Source of the DNA: an uncultured Proteiniphilum sp.
GTDB taxonomy: Bacteria > Bacteroidota > Bacteroidia > Bacteroidales > Dysgonomonadaceae
DNA length: 64,000 bases
Direction: 5' to 3'
Assembly: GCA_927407015.1 (NCBI GenBank)
Contig: CAKMJT010000045.1
Span: 1-64,000, forward strand
The notes beneath the pieces were generated by a model. The model was not told the DNA's origin. It was given only the letters and a program-made list of their open reading frames with translations, and made no database searches. How positions within the stretch are numbered: position 1 is the first letter of the stretch; every line of letters begins with the position of its first letter. Shown here piece by piece: positions 54,660 through 62,399 of this stretch. Made by a program: the position numbers and the translations under genes.

Positions 54660-55368
54660 AATCGATCAATTAAAGGCTGACGGATGGATGCATATACCGG
54701 AAACCTCAAAATGGATAAATACGAGAGGGGAAACGTACTGCACCAAAACGGAAAAAATAAGTAGATCAGCCACCGTTAAAACTAAATTTGGAACCATACG
54801 AACAGAAAAGGCGGTTTTATGGACTTTTAAAGGCGAACCCCCCCGGGGTGGTAGTGTGATCCATATAAATGGTAATAACGATGATTTTACCCCCGGAAAC
54901 ATGAAATACACTACATTAGAAGACTGCCGGCAAACAGAAAAAGTAAATAATGAAAATTTGTATACTGCCTTACGATGTTATTTGCAGGTAGAAAGGAAGT
55001 ATAAACCCCGTTTACAGGATATAATAACAAAAACGATTCTGCGGTTAATTGTAGATAAGCGGAAATTTGCACCTCAGAGCGACAGGGAGCCCGTATTTGA
55101 TGTTTTAACGGTTTATTTGGATGATTGGTCTGCAACATCTAAAATAATTGCGGAAAAGCAAAATATAACGGTGAGAGATGCCCGCACAATCATAGCAAAA
55201 TACATCAATCAGCTGACAGGTGAAATTATTGCAGATCTTAATGCCGGAAAACTGGAAATACAACCATTTGCACCAACAAAGAGAGAGTTAAGAAAAAAAG
55301 AAACAGTGCTTTTACATGAATTTGGACTAAAACGTTATCAGATTAAAAATGAATTATCAAAGAAATAA
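54637..55368 (+). CDS. HNH-like protein with C-terminal helical domain
   Basis: 243 residues. The N-terminal part reads WINTRGETYCTKTEKISR, AVLWTFKGEPPRGGSVIHINGN and FTPGNMKYTT, the layout of NUMOD4/HNH homing-type domains with H and N residues in place. C-terminal region has helices with NITVRDARTIIAKYINQL, HTH-like. Could nick DNA, perhaps for element replication or against competitors. Start may be Met4 at 54646. Confidence 0.66.
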   Translation: MQEMKKGRIDQLKADGWMHIPETSKWINTRGETYCTKTEKISRSATVKTKFGTIRTEKAVLWTFKGEPPRGGSVIHINGNNDDFTPGNMKYTTLEDCRQTEKVNNENLYTALRCYLQVERKYKPRLQDIITKTILRLIVDKRKFAPQSDREPVFDVLTVYLDDWSATSKIIAEKQNITVRDARTIIAKYINQLTGEIIADLNAGKLEIQPFAPTKRELRKKETVLLHEFGLKRYQIKNELSKK

Positions 55369-55409
55369 GAGTTTACTAACAGATTTATAAACATTTAGAT
55401 CATTAAATT

Positions 55410-55940
55410 ATGGCTAGAATTATTCCATTACAAGTAAAGATTACGTTACAGCAGACACCAGACGAAACAGGAAAATTTTTTCCCGCTTGCATCTTTTCAA
55501 ATGAAACATTTGTTTCGATGTTCGAAGCGTCACTAATTGTATCTAAAAATTTATTAGATCCATCGGTGATAGAATTTGGCACGATTGAGAGCATTTTAAC
55601 CGGATTATCAGAGTACAGGATTTGGAGGACAAACAGGGTGAAAACAGAGACACCAATACCGACCGAGATAACAGAACACTTTGCCCTGCTACCTGATATG
55701 GAGTGCAATTTAGAGAGGCCGTTCCAACCATTCAACAACGTACCAACAGAAGCTTTATTGTACAGTCACGGAGAAGTAACGGACATTGTAGGAGCCTTGA
55801 AAATAGCAATAGAGAAAGCAAATAATGAACAGGCTGATGTTATTCTGCCAATATTTTACAGCTTTAAAGCCTTTCTCACTGATTGGGAAGCGAACCAGCA
55901 GGCGACAGGTAGTTATTTTGCAACCGATAAATATTTATAG
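55410..55940 (+). CDS. Cargo gene 1, unknown function
   Basis: 176 residues, no signal peptide. Begins ARIIPLQVKITLQQTPDETG, beta-rich; the middle has VIEFGTIESILTGLSEYRIW, the end AIEKANNEQADVILPIF. No family recognised. Two bases separate it from cargo gene 2; it looks like the first gene of a three-gene unit. Confidence 0.7.
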   Translation: MARIIPLQVKITLQQTPDETGKFFPACIFSNETFVSMFEASLIVSKNLLDPSVIEFGTIESILTGLSEYRIWRTNRVKTETPIPTEITEHFALLPDMECNLERPFQPFNNVPTEALLYSHGEVTDIVGALKIAIEKANNEQADVILPIFYSFKAFLTDWEANQQATGSYFATDKYL

Positions 55941-55942
55941 TT

Positions 55943-56194
55943 ATGGCGTGGGGATCAGTACAGGTAACAGCAAGTCAATGGACATCCACGGGAATAATGC
56001 GTGTGGACTTCCAGCGACCTAACGGTCTGATTAAGGGAGCAGACTATGAGATATTTTGTCAGTCATTGAACAGCGGGCAGACGTGTGTCGTGACTGGAAA
56101 ATACTCAACATATTTCACGGTGGAGGTAAGGAACAGCAGCGGCGCACTGGCGAACCTTTCGTTCTCATTCCAGATGATCGGAGACAATTATTGA
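55943..56194 (+). CDS. Cargo gene 2, small beta-rich protein
   Basis: 83 residues, rich in Ser, Thr, Gly and aromatics (AWGSVQVTASQWTSTGIMRV, YFTVEVRNSSGAL). It resembles a small beta-sandwich such as a phage spike or an adhesive domain, which is only an impression. GC and codon use shift upwards from here to 56636. One base separates it from cargo gene 3. Confidence 0.66.
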   Translation: MAWGSVQVTASQWTSTGIMRVDFQRPNGLIKGADYEIFCQSLNSGQTCVVTGKYSTYFTVEVRNSSGALANLSFSFQMIGDNY

Positions 56195-56195
56195 T

Positions 56196-56636
56196 ATGGA
56201 ACAGACAGGCTCAGGGCATTATATTCAGGGGTGTTACATCCCAAACATCGGTCAACTCACAGACGTGATAAGAACGATGTTGGATATATCTGCCCCCGTG
56301 TCTATCTTTCCGAGAAAGTCAGACTATCCCGGCTATGTGGAGAAGAAGGACGGGGGGTATATTCTTTTCATAGACCCGACCATTTTAAAGAAAGACGAAT
56401 TGACTGACTTTGTTGTAAACCTCTTCATCCACGAGTTGTGGCACGTCAGACAGATGGAGGACGGCAGATTGTCATCCAATTCAGCGCAAACGGTTGCGGT
56501 ATGGGAAGGCGTGCACTTCGCTATGACCGTGATGAAGCACGAACAGAGACCGTGGGAGATTGAAGCATACAGGATGGAGGACGTATATTTCAGGCAGGTA
56601 AAAGAGCAAATGACGGGGAACAATTACCCAGGGTAA
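56196..56636 (+). CDS. Cargo gene 3, HExxH putative metalloprotease
   Basis: 146 residues. FIHELWHVRQMEDG (near 88-101) is an HExxH zinc-protease motif, and WEIEAYRMED (near 127) supplies a possible third ligand glutamate, as in gluzincins. No signal peptide. A secreted or cytosolic protease acting on a neighbour or phage protein is possible; the real substrate is unknown. Terminator follows. Confidence 0.68.
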   Translation: MEQTGSGHYIQGCYIPNIGQLTDVIRTMLDISAPVSIFPRKSDYPGYVEKKDGGYILFIDPTILKKDELTDFVVNLFIHELWHVRQMEDGRLSSNSAQTVAVWEGVHFAMTVMKHEQRPWEIEAYRMEDVYFRQVKEQMTGNNYPG

Positions 56637-56654
56637 GTGAATAAATATGATTAA

Positions 56655-56687
56655 AAATAGCAGTGATTAAGCTGCTATTTTTTTCTG
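56655..56687 (+). terminator. Intrinsic terminator after the cargo genes
   Basis: AAATAGCAG and CTGCTATTT form the stem, followed by TTTTCTG. It lies about 20 bases after the stop codon. Confidence 0.8.
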
Positions 56688-56799
56688 TTATAGTCCTTGC
56701 CATACCCGAAATAATACGTATAAATCAGAGAGTTATATATCTGGGTAGAAAATCAGTATAAAAAACACAAATAAATAGTGTTTTTTATCATTCTAAAAT

Positions 56800-57127
56800 G
56801 GTCAGGATATCCCCCGGGATGTGCCGGCCGATTGTTGAGTGATGGATCCCGTTCACCTGGTCAAGAGATCCCCGGAGATCACCAGGATCCACCGGTTCAC
56901 CTGCAGGATCTTTACCCTGGTACCGGTTGTTTAGTGATGGATCCCATTCTCCTGGTCAGGATATCCCCCGGGATGTGCCGGCCGGTTGTTGAGTAATGGA
57001 TCCCGTTCACCTGGTCAAGAGATCCCCGGAGATCCCCAGGATCCACCGGTTCACCTGTAGGATCTTTACCCTGGTACCGGTTGTTGATTGATGGATCCTA
57101 TTCTCCTGGTCAAGAGATCCCCCGGGA
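56800..57127. repeat. 154-bp GC-rich tandem repeat, about 2.1 copies
   Basis: Units start at 56800, 56954 and 57108 with GGTCAGGATATCCCCCGGG (the last one GGTCAAGAGATCCCCCGGG). Each unit is made of two related halves containing GATCCCC, GGATCC, ACCGGTT and CCTGGT, with many 6-bp palindromes. GC content is far above the neighbouring AT-rich DNA. It lies between the cargo genes and attR. It may be an origin, a recombination or a packaging site. Confidence 0.85.
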
Positions 57128-57336
57128 TTTCATTCCATTTTATTATAAATATCAGAGTATAATTATTTTCATTTGTTGAAACTTGTTTGTAATTTTACAA
57201 AATTGATATTAAGGTTACTTTTATGGTTATAGAAAGATAATGCATTTAACTGTATAAATAATACTGTATTTCTACCCAAAAGAAAAAATATTTTTCAAAA
57301 TATTGAAAATGAGAAACATAAGGCTAAATGTATTAG
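57128..57336. other. AT-rich stretch left of attR
   Basis: No gene. Poly-A and poly-T tracts only. Confidence 0.35.
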
Positions 57337-57351
57337 TCCCGTCCATACCGC
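57337..57351. other. Putative attR core
   Basis: TCCCGTCCATACCGC, identical to 48283-48297. To its right lies an unrelated terminator and a decayed integrase. Confidence 0.7.
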
Positions 57352-57387
57352 TGGTAGCCTAAGACAAGAGGCGACAGAAGTAAGACA

Positions 57388-57423
57388 AACCCTTCAAATT
57401 CAGTGAATTTGGAGGGTTTTTTG
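57388..57423 (+). terminator. Intrinsic terminator right of attR
   Basis: ACCCTTCAAATTCA pairs with TGAATTTGGAGGGT, followed by TTTTTTGTG. It probably ended the transcript that the element now interrupts. Confidence 0.75.
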
Positions 57424-57870
57424 TGTTTAATCTGTCTGGGTCGAAAGACAAAAATAAGACAAGAAAAAAATATCTTCCTCGGCATTGAAGTAAAACAACA
57501 GACCATTTTGGAGCTATTCAAGCGTCATAACGAAGACGTAGAGAAATTAGTTGGTATCAGTAGGTCAAAAGGAACACTTCAAAAGTATGAGATTGCCCGT
57601 AAACACCTTACCGTGAGAAAACGGGTGTGAATTTCAATGTCCCTCCACTGGATATCCCAAAGCAGATTTTTAGAAAAATATGCAGGCACATTACCGAATA
57701 AAATGGTGCTTCCTGTTCCGAGTAATCAAAAACTAAATGCTTACCTGAAGGAAATTGGAGAATTGTGCGGTATTGAAAAGGAACTGACCTATCACCTTGA
57801 TCCTTCTAAGGTTCGCCCGGCACTTGTCCCGTTTACCGTCAAAACGTTATCGAAATCAATATGTGGTTGA
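57424..57870 (+). pseudogene. Decayed tyrosine integrase
   Basis: Pieces of a Bacteroidota integrase remain: KQQTILELFKRHNEDVEKLV and RSKGTLQKYEIARKHLTV (core-binding domain), then after a stop codon and a frame change LEKYAGTLPNKMVLPVPSNQ and LNAYLKEIGELCGIEKELTY, and the remains of the HxxR box. The middle of the gene, with the first catalytic Arg, is missing. It marks an older integration near the same place. Confidence 0.8.
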
Positions 57871-58041
57871 TGCGTCAGATTGTATTTCAATTTTCCATTA
57901 AAAAAGGAAGAATCGCTGACCTGATAGTCTGGCCTGCCGCATTCAGGCATGGCTGATTTTGTGCGGAAATCTATGATATATTCATCACGATTTTACTCAT
58001 TTATAGTTTGTCTCATCAAAAAGATTTGATGATAATTACAT

Positions 58042-59139
58042 TTAAGGAAATGAAGTATCCAACTCATAGTTTGTACTTCTTCCGCCTTGTGCTTCTTTGC
58101 GAAGTATTCCTTTGCTTATCAAATCCTGTATATCCCGCAAAGCGGTATCCGAAGATGTTTTTGTCATCTTACCCCACTTGGACGAAGAGAGTTTTCCTTC
58201 AAAGCCATCCAACAACTTGTTTATCATCAATCGTTGACGCTCATTGAATGAAGTTTGCCCGTGCTGTTCCCAAAACTTTGCTTTGAATAAAACGGCTTTC
58301 AGTACTTCATCGCTGTTCAGTAAAGCTCTTTCAAGGCAAAGCAGAAACCATTCCAACCATGCTGTTATATCGTGGTCACTATGTTGGGTTTTCTCCAACA
58401 CATCATAATACTTCTTTCTCTCAGCAAGTATCTGATTCGACATGCTATAAAACCGTTGCGGACTTCCATCGCTTCGAGCAAGCTGCATATCGGCAATGGC
58501 ACGGGCTATACGTCCGTTACCGTCGTCAAAGGGGTGAATGGTTACGAACCACAAATGAGCAATAGCCGCTTTTATCACAGGGTCGGTTTGCGAACCGTTG
58601 TTGAACCATTTCAGGAATGCTGCCATTTCCGCTTCAACCACTTCACTTTTCGGGGCTTCGTAATGTACTTTTTCTTTTCCCATAGCACCAGAAACGACCT
58701 GCATTGCCCCACTTCTGAATTTACCGACCTCTATCTTGTACATACCGCTGTAACCTGTTGGAAATAGGGCGGCGTGCCACCCAAACAGGCGTTCTTCTGC
58801 AAGTGGCTTCATATAGTTTTGGGTGGCATCAAGCATCATCTCTACCACGCCGTCCACATTGCGGGATGAATCAACCAATCCCGACACTTCCAAACCCAAC
58901 TTGCGGGCTATGGATGAACGCACTTGCTCTTTGTTGAGCAGTTCGCCTTCTATTTCGGATGATTTCAGCACGTCTAATGTCAGGGTGGTGAGCAAGGCTT
59001 CTTCTTTCAGTTGGAAGCCTAAATTCTCCATTTGCCCCAACAATCTGCCTTGCAGATGCCGTACATTACCCAACAAGAGGAGCAACTTTTCGTTGTCCCA
59101 CTTAAAATTTGTCCAATTCTTATATTGATAGATATACAT
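58042..59139 (-). CDS. fic: Fic-family AMP transferase
   Basis: 365 residues; start at 59139 (MYIYQYKNWTNFKWD), which is the usual start of this subgroup. The catalytic loop is HPFDDGNGRIARAIAD (near 217). The inhibitory helix motif SSEIEG (near 57-62) lies N-terminal, so this is a class II, self-inhibited enzyme. The C-terminal winged helix (DTALRDIQDLISKGIL) may bind DNA. Fic enzymes transfer AMP from ATP to target hydroxyl groups; target unknown. Confidence 0.94.
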   Translation of the reverse strand: MYIYQYKNWTNFKWDNEKLLLLLGNVRHLQGRLLGQMENLGFQLKEEALLTTLTLDVLKSSEIEGELLNKEQVRSSIARKLGLEVSGLVDSSRNVDGVVEMMLDATQNYMKPLAEERLFGWHAALFPTGYSGMYKIEVGKFRSGAMQVVSGAMGKEKVHYEAPKSEVVEAEMAAFLKWFNNGSQTDPVIKAAIAHLWFVTIHPFDDGNGRIARAIADMQLARSDGSPQRFYSMSNQILAERKKYYDVLEKTQHSDHDITAWLEWFLLCLERALLNSDEVLKAVLFKAKFWEQHGQTSFNERQRLMINKLLDGFEGKLSSSKWGKMTKTSSDTALRDIQDLISKGILRKEAQGGRSTNYELDTSFP

Positions 59140-59158
59140 AATTGCGCTTATTTTACGG

Positions 59159-59234
59159 CAAATATACTTTCTTTTCACCGCATAGCCAAATTTTATGCCG
59201 TATTATTTGCGGTGAATGTGATTTGTATTCACCG
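59159..59234 (-). promoter_or_regulatory. Promoter and operator of the fic gene
   Basis: TATATTTG on the minus strand (59159-59166) is a -7 box. Upstream is a perfect repeat CGGTGAAT / ATTCACCG (59210-59234) and a third half-site TTCACCG at about 59175. This fits autoregulation through the winged helix of the Fic protein. Confidence 0.6.
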
Positions 59235-59249
59235 AATGGTTATTTTTTG

Positions 59250-59475
59250 AATGCAAGATGCAAGCATCTATATATAGATAGACTTGCACCTTGCACCAAA
59301 GATAAACAATTAATAATGAGTGGCTTTGTAAATTAAAAAATAGTTTGTGCCTTTGAACCTGAGTTCTAAGCAGTCAAATGAGAGACAACAGCCGCCAAAA
59401 CGGCCAAATAAAACAGTTTACCCCCATTTGTACCTCCTGAACGAAATTGAAATATTGAATCACTGAATATTAGTG
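59250..59475. repeat. Palindrome-containing block, copy 2
   Basis: Diverged copy of 47869-48106, same orientation. It has the palindrome at 59252-59297 (TGCAAGATGCAAG, AT core, CTTGCACCTTGCA), TTTGAACCTGAGTT, TTGTACCTCC and the end CACTGAATATTAGTG. It ends at the broken 3' end of a DUF4143 gene fragment. Confidence 0.75.
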
Positions 59476-59477
59476 TT

Positions 59478-59723
59478 TTACGGACAAAGTTCTAAACCCG
59501 TTTCCAGCACGAAGTCAACCTCGTCATTGGCTTCACGCCAATAATAGATATTATATCTTTTAGAAAGAGAGTAATTGAGCAAGTGTGCTCCAACAGAAGA
59601 TTCAACCAGTCGTCCCCATAATCTTGGCCCCAGAATTACTTGAATAAACTTTCTGGGTTCTTCCATTCTTACCCTAAAAGGCTTTAAATATGGACGTTCA
59701 AACATAAAAGTAAATTTACTCAA
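59478..59723 (-). pseudogene. Fragment of an AAA/DUF4143 ATPase
   Basis: 81 codons. LWGRLVESSVGAHLLNYSLS and YYWREANDEVDFVLETG belong to the DUF4143 nuclease-like region of this ATPase family. The N-terminal ATPase part is missing, and the C-terminal end is cut off just beside the palindrome-containing block. A relic left by insertion or deletion. Confidence 0.75.
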
Positions 59724-59746
59724 TAAGATGAGTAAATTTACTCAAT
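59709..59746. repeat. Two palindromic repeats before the DUF4143 fragment
   Basis: AGTAAATTTACTCAAT occurs twice with a 22-base period (59709 and 59731); each core is a palindrome. Probably remains of an operator. Confidence 0.6.
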
Positions 59747-60178
59747 GTTTTTAAATTTGCAAATATCTTTGTATGAAACGAGCATGTAAACCATTTGCAC
59801 CCACGTGCTTGATTAAAGCGAGTTCCATATGATACCTTTGAAAATAAATAGTTTTAATCATATGAAATATTCGAGGATATTCCCAATGTATTCAAACGCT
59901 TCGAACAGGTGATACCAGATCACCATGAGTGCGGCAACGCCCCGCAACCCGTCCAGGATGCGGTAATGTGGTTTTGAATCTGCAAAGGCGGCTGAAGAGA
60001 TCTCTGACATTCTTTTCTATTGATGGTTTGAATCCTGTTGCCGGGACACTTTCGTGCGTCACGCATCCGAAGCCGGCACTGTGGTTTTGGGCACAAGTCG
60101 CAAAAGTAACCAATAAAACCGGATTTTTCTGTGAGAACATGCGGAAAGTATTGGAATAATTGCTATTTTTGCATCCCC
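59747..60178. other. Intergenic stretch before the tRNA, no gene
   Basis: About 430 bases. A TATCTTTG -7-like box near 59764 is the only signal. GC content rises from about 59920. Confidence 0.4.
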
Positions 60179-60253
60179 GAATCGTTAGCTCAGCTGGTTT
60201 AGAGCGCTGCCTTGACAGGGCAGAGGTCACTGGTTCGATTCCAGTACGGTTCA
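60179..60253 (+). tRNA. tRNA-Val (GAC)
   Basis: Acceptor GAATCGT pairs with ACGGTTC; D arm TAGCTCAGCTGGTTTAGAGC; anticodon stem CTGCC/GGCAG with loop TTGACAG, anticodon GAC; T arm CTGGTTCGATTCCAG. The CCA end is not encoded. Confidence 0.93.
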
Positions 60254-60287
60254 CACAAAAACCGCCTTATGGGCGGTTTTTGTGTGA
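60251..60287 (+). terminator. Terminator after tRNA-Val
   Basis: TCACACAAAAACCGCC pairs perfectly with GGCGGTTTTTGTGTGA; the T-run lies inside the right arm. A two-way terminator is possible. Confidence 0.8.
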
Positions 60288-60348
60288 ACCGGCACCGCAT
60301 GGCGATCCATCCCGATAGCTGTTCGTACCGGCCTGAAAGCTGCATACC

Positions 60349-60684
60349 CTATGCAGCTGCCACAACGCGGCACTGGGCGGCACACTCCCTGCAGGCCACG
60401 GCACACTGCCGGCAATGATTCATCTGATGTTTTTCGCACTCTTCGGCGCACTCCATGCACAGGTCGGCGCAGATCCAGCACAGCTCTTTCGATTTTTCGC
60501 TGCCCAGGCTCAGCAGCGTAGCCGTGGCAGTGCATATCGCGGCACATTCCATGTCCAGGCGGATACAATCCGCCAACATAGTCACATCATCTTCCGCGGT
60601 ACAGGAAGAAGCACAATAATGACAGGCACTCGCGCAGTCGAGGCTGGCATCTATACATGATTTGTAATCTTCATACATTGTCAT
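60349..60684 (-). CDS. Four-helix-bundle copper-storage protein (Csp-like, DUF326)
   Basis: 111 residues with 19 or so cysteines spaced as CxxxC and CxxC along four helices: CIDASLDCASACHYCASSC, MECAAIC, CWICADLCMECAEECEKH and CRQCAVACRECAAQC. Proteins of this type fill the inside of a helical bundle with Cu(I). No signal peptide, so it would act in the cytosol. Encoded alone, opposite the tRNA. Confidence 0.93.
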   Translation of the reverse strand: MTMYEDYKSCIDASLDCASACHYCASSCTAEDDVTMLADCIRLDMECAAICTATATLLSLGSEKSKELCWICADLCMECAEECEKHQMNHCRQCAVACRECAAQCRVVAAA

Positions 60685-60854
60685 AGCCGTCGTTTTTAAG
60701 ATTTCTACTACGACTAAAAAACAAAACCGACACGGTGAATGTTTTCCTATCAGGAAGATATTCAGTTTATTTTGTCTTTTTTTTGGATGGATGAATCTCT
60801 TTCGTGAACAAATACTAAATAATGCGTCGTAAATCCAATCATCGATTTATCACT

Positions 60855-61712
60855 ATGAAAAAGAACGAAACAAAACAGATCAGGCCCCGGCAGAGCCAGC
60901 GTCGGCCGGGCAGGGAATCCGGCATGACGCCCGAGCCCCAGAGCGATCCCGTGGAAAGTCATCTGAAGCTGAAAGATAAGGTAGCGCTCATCACCGGCGG
61001 TGATAGCGGGATAGGCAAGGCCACCGCCCTGTTGTTTGCTGCCCACGGGGCAGATATCGCCATCGCCTACCTGAGCGAGACGGAAGATGCGAACGAGACC
61101 CGGTGGGAGATCGAGAAAGCGGGCCGGCGGTGCCTGCTGATCAAAGGCGACCTGTCGCGGGAGGCCAACTGCCGGAAGGCGGTGGAGAAGACCCTGCAGC
61201 ATTTCTCCCGACTCGATATCCTCATCAACAATGCCGCCGTACACTGGGAGAGTGAGGGCCTGGAGGATATCACCACGGAGCAGCTCACGCGCACCTTTCA
61301 GACCAATGTCTTCGCCTATTTCTGGGTCACGAAGTACGCGCTGCCCCACCTGAAGGAAGGGAGCACCATCGTCAACACCTCGTCCGTCACGGCCTACCGC
61401 GGCAGCGGCAAGCTCATCGATTATGCGGCCACCAAGGGAGCGGTGATGGGGTTCACGCGCAGCCTGGCGCAGAGCCTGGCCCATCAGAAGATACGGGTGA
61501 ATGCCGTGGCACCGGGGCCCATCTGGACGCCGCTCATCGCTGCGTCGTTCGACAAGAAGAGGGTGTCGGAGTTCGGCAGTGACACCCTGTTCGGACGGGC
61601 TGGTGAGCCCAATGAGGTAGCCTCCTGCTTCCTATTCCTGGCGTCCGACGACTCCAGCTACATGAGCGGGCAGTGCCTGCATCCCAACGGAGGCGAGATC
61701 CTCAACGGCTGA
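60855..61712 (+). CDS. Short-chain dehydrogenase/reductase, YghA-like
   Basis: 285 residues; start set at 60855 (MKKNETKQI), a longer start at 60822 exists. Cofactor loop TGGDSGIGKA (near 49), NNAA, catalytic Ser in NTSSVTAY and Tyr/Lys in YAATKGA (near 190). N-terminal 40 residues are Pro/Arg-rich, as in the glucose-1-dehydrogenase-like YghA/YdaD group linked to general stress. Substrate unknown. Confidence 0.92.
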   Translation: MKKNETKQIRPRQSQRRPGRESGMTPEPQSDPVESHLKLKDKVALITGGDSGIGKATALLFAAHGADIAIAYLSETEDANETRWEIEKAGRRCLLIKGDLSREANCRKAVEKTLQHFSRLDILINNAAVHWESEGLEDITTEQLTRTFQTNVFAYFWVTKYALPHLKEGSTIVNTSSVTAYRGSGKLIDYAATKGAVMGFTRSLAQSLAHQKIRVNAVAPGPIWTPLIAASFDKKRVSEFGSDTLFGRAGEPNEVASCFLFLASDDSSYMSGQCLHPNGGEILNG

Positions 61713-62208
61713 GCGCAGCGGTGCGGGCCAGCCACTGTGTCAGCTCCTGCATAAACTGCTCTTTATAGGTGAACGACTCCCTGTTGCCGAAGCCGTGACC
61801 GCCGGTTGGGTAGAGCAGCATCCACCGCCGCCATCTCGCTGGTCGTTGCAGAAGCTGCCACCATCTGACGCAGCACGGGGAAGTAGCTGTTCAGCCGTTG
61901 CAGTCCCTCGCGCAGGTAGACCGAGTTGTTGTGGGTGGTGGGGCTGTACCAGATGGGGCGGTGCAGCACGATCATCGCCCCGGGATAGCGCTGCAGCAGC
62001 GCGTCGGCGATTGCCCTCATGTTGGTGTGGTATTGCCCTGTGCGGCCAGCCATGCCATCGTCTGTGCCGGGGGAGAGGCTGTCAGCGGCTCTTTCAGTAT
62101 CACCCCCTGGGTGATGCTGTTGCCGATAAAGATGATGTGTGTCTCCTGTGCTTTCAGCGTTGTGAGTACGCCGGTGAGGAAGAGTAGCAGTAAAATAAGC
62201 TTGTTCAT
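61693..62208 (-). pseudogene. Multiply deleted GDSL/SGNH esterase
   Basis: Three pieces of one or two esterase genes remain. 62208-62035: signal peptide and GDSL block (THIIFIGNSITQGVIL). 62050-61830 in another frame: YHTNMRAIADALLQRYPGAM and VLHRPIWYSPTTHNNSVYLR. 61800-61693: TGGHGFGNRESFTYKEQFMQ, a typical C-terminus of an alpha/beta-hydrolase. The stretches between, including the catalytic Asp-His block of SGNH enzymes, are gone. Confidence 0.75.
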
Positions 62209-62370
62209 AGCCTATAATCTGTAAGATGATTGTTTCGATATGTGGCGGTGTCTGAGCTAAGCCTGCACGGTGGACAGGCCTGTGTCACTCTTTTTTCTGA
62301 CGGCAAGTTTAGTGAAAATAATCGGAACGGACAACTTATAGCTTACAGCTTATCGCTTCCAACTTTTTCG

Positions 62371-62378
62371 TATCTTTG
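62371..62378 (+). promoter_or_regulatory. -7 promoter box of the UpxY gene
   Basis: TATCTTTG, 22 bases before the start codon at 62400; fits TAnnTTTG. Confidence 0.6.
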
Positions 62379-62399
62379 CAGCATTGAAAAAAAGGAATC

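Larger units (their letters stand above)
48283..57351 (+). mobile_element. 9.1-kb integrative element with phage-type replication gene
   Basis: Bounded by the 15-bp direct repeat TCCCGTCCATACCGC (48283-48297 and 57337-57351). The integrase is next to the left repeat and reads inward. Inside are HTH regulators, a CRI/X-like replication initiator, an HNH-like protein, three unknown cargo genes and a tandem repeat. All genes face right. No capsid, Zot or conjugation gene is visible, so it is either a satellite, a defective phage or a non-conjugative integrative element. Confidence 0.72.

Noticed and set aside
56800-57127. CRISPR or coding repeat
   Set aside because: Units are 154 bp, head to tail, full of palindromes; the reading frames across them have no family sense.
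59892-60254. 120-codon minus-strand frame
   Set aside because: Overlaps tRNA-Val completely; a common false gene next to tRNAs.
60762-61484. 240-codon minus-strand frame
   Set aside because: Antisense shadow of the GC-rich SDR gene.
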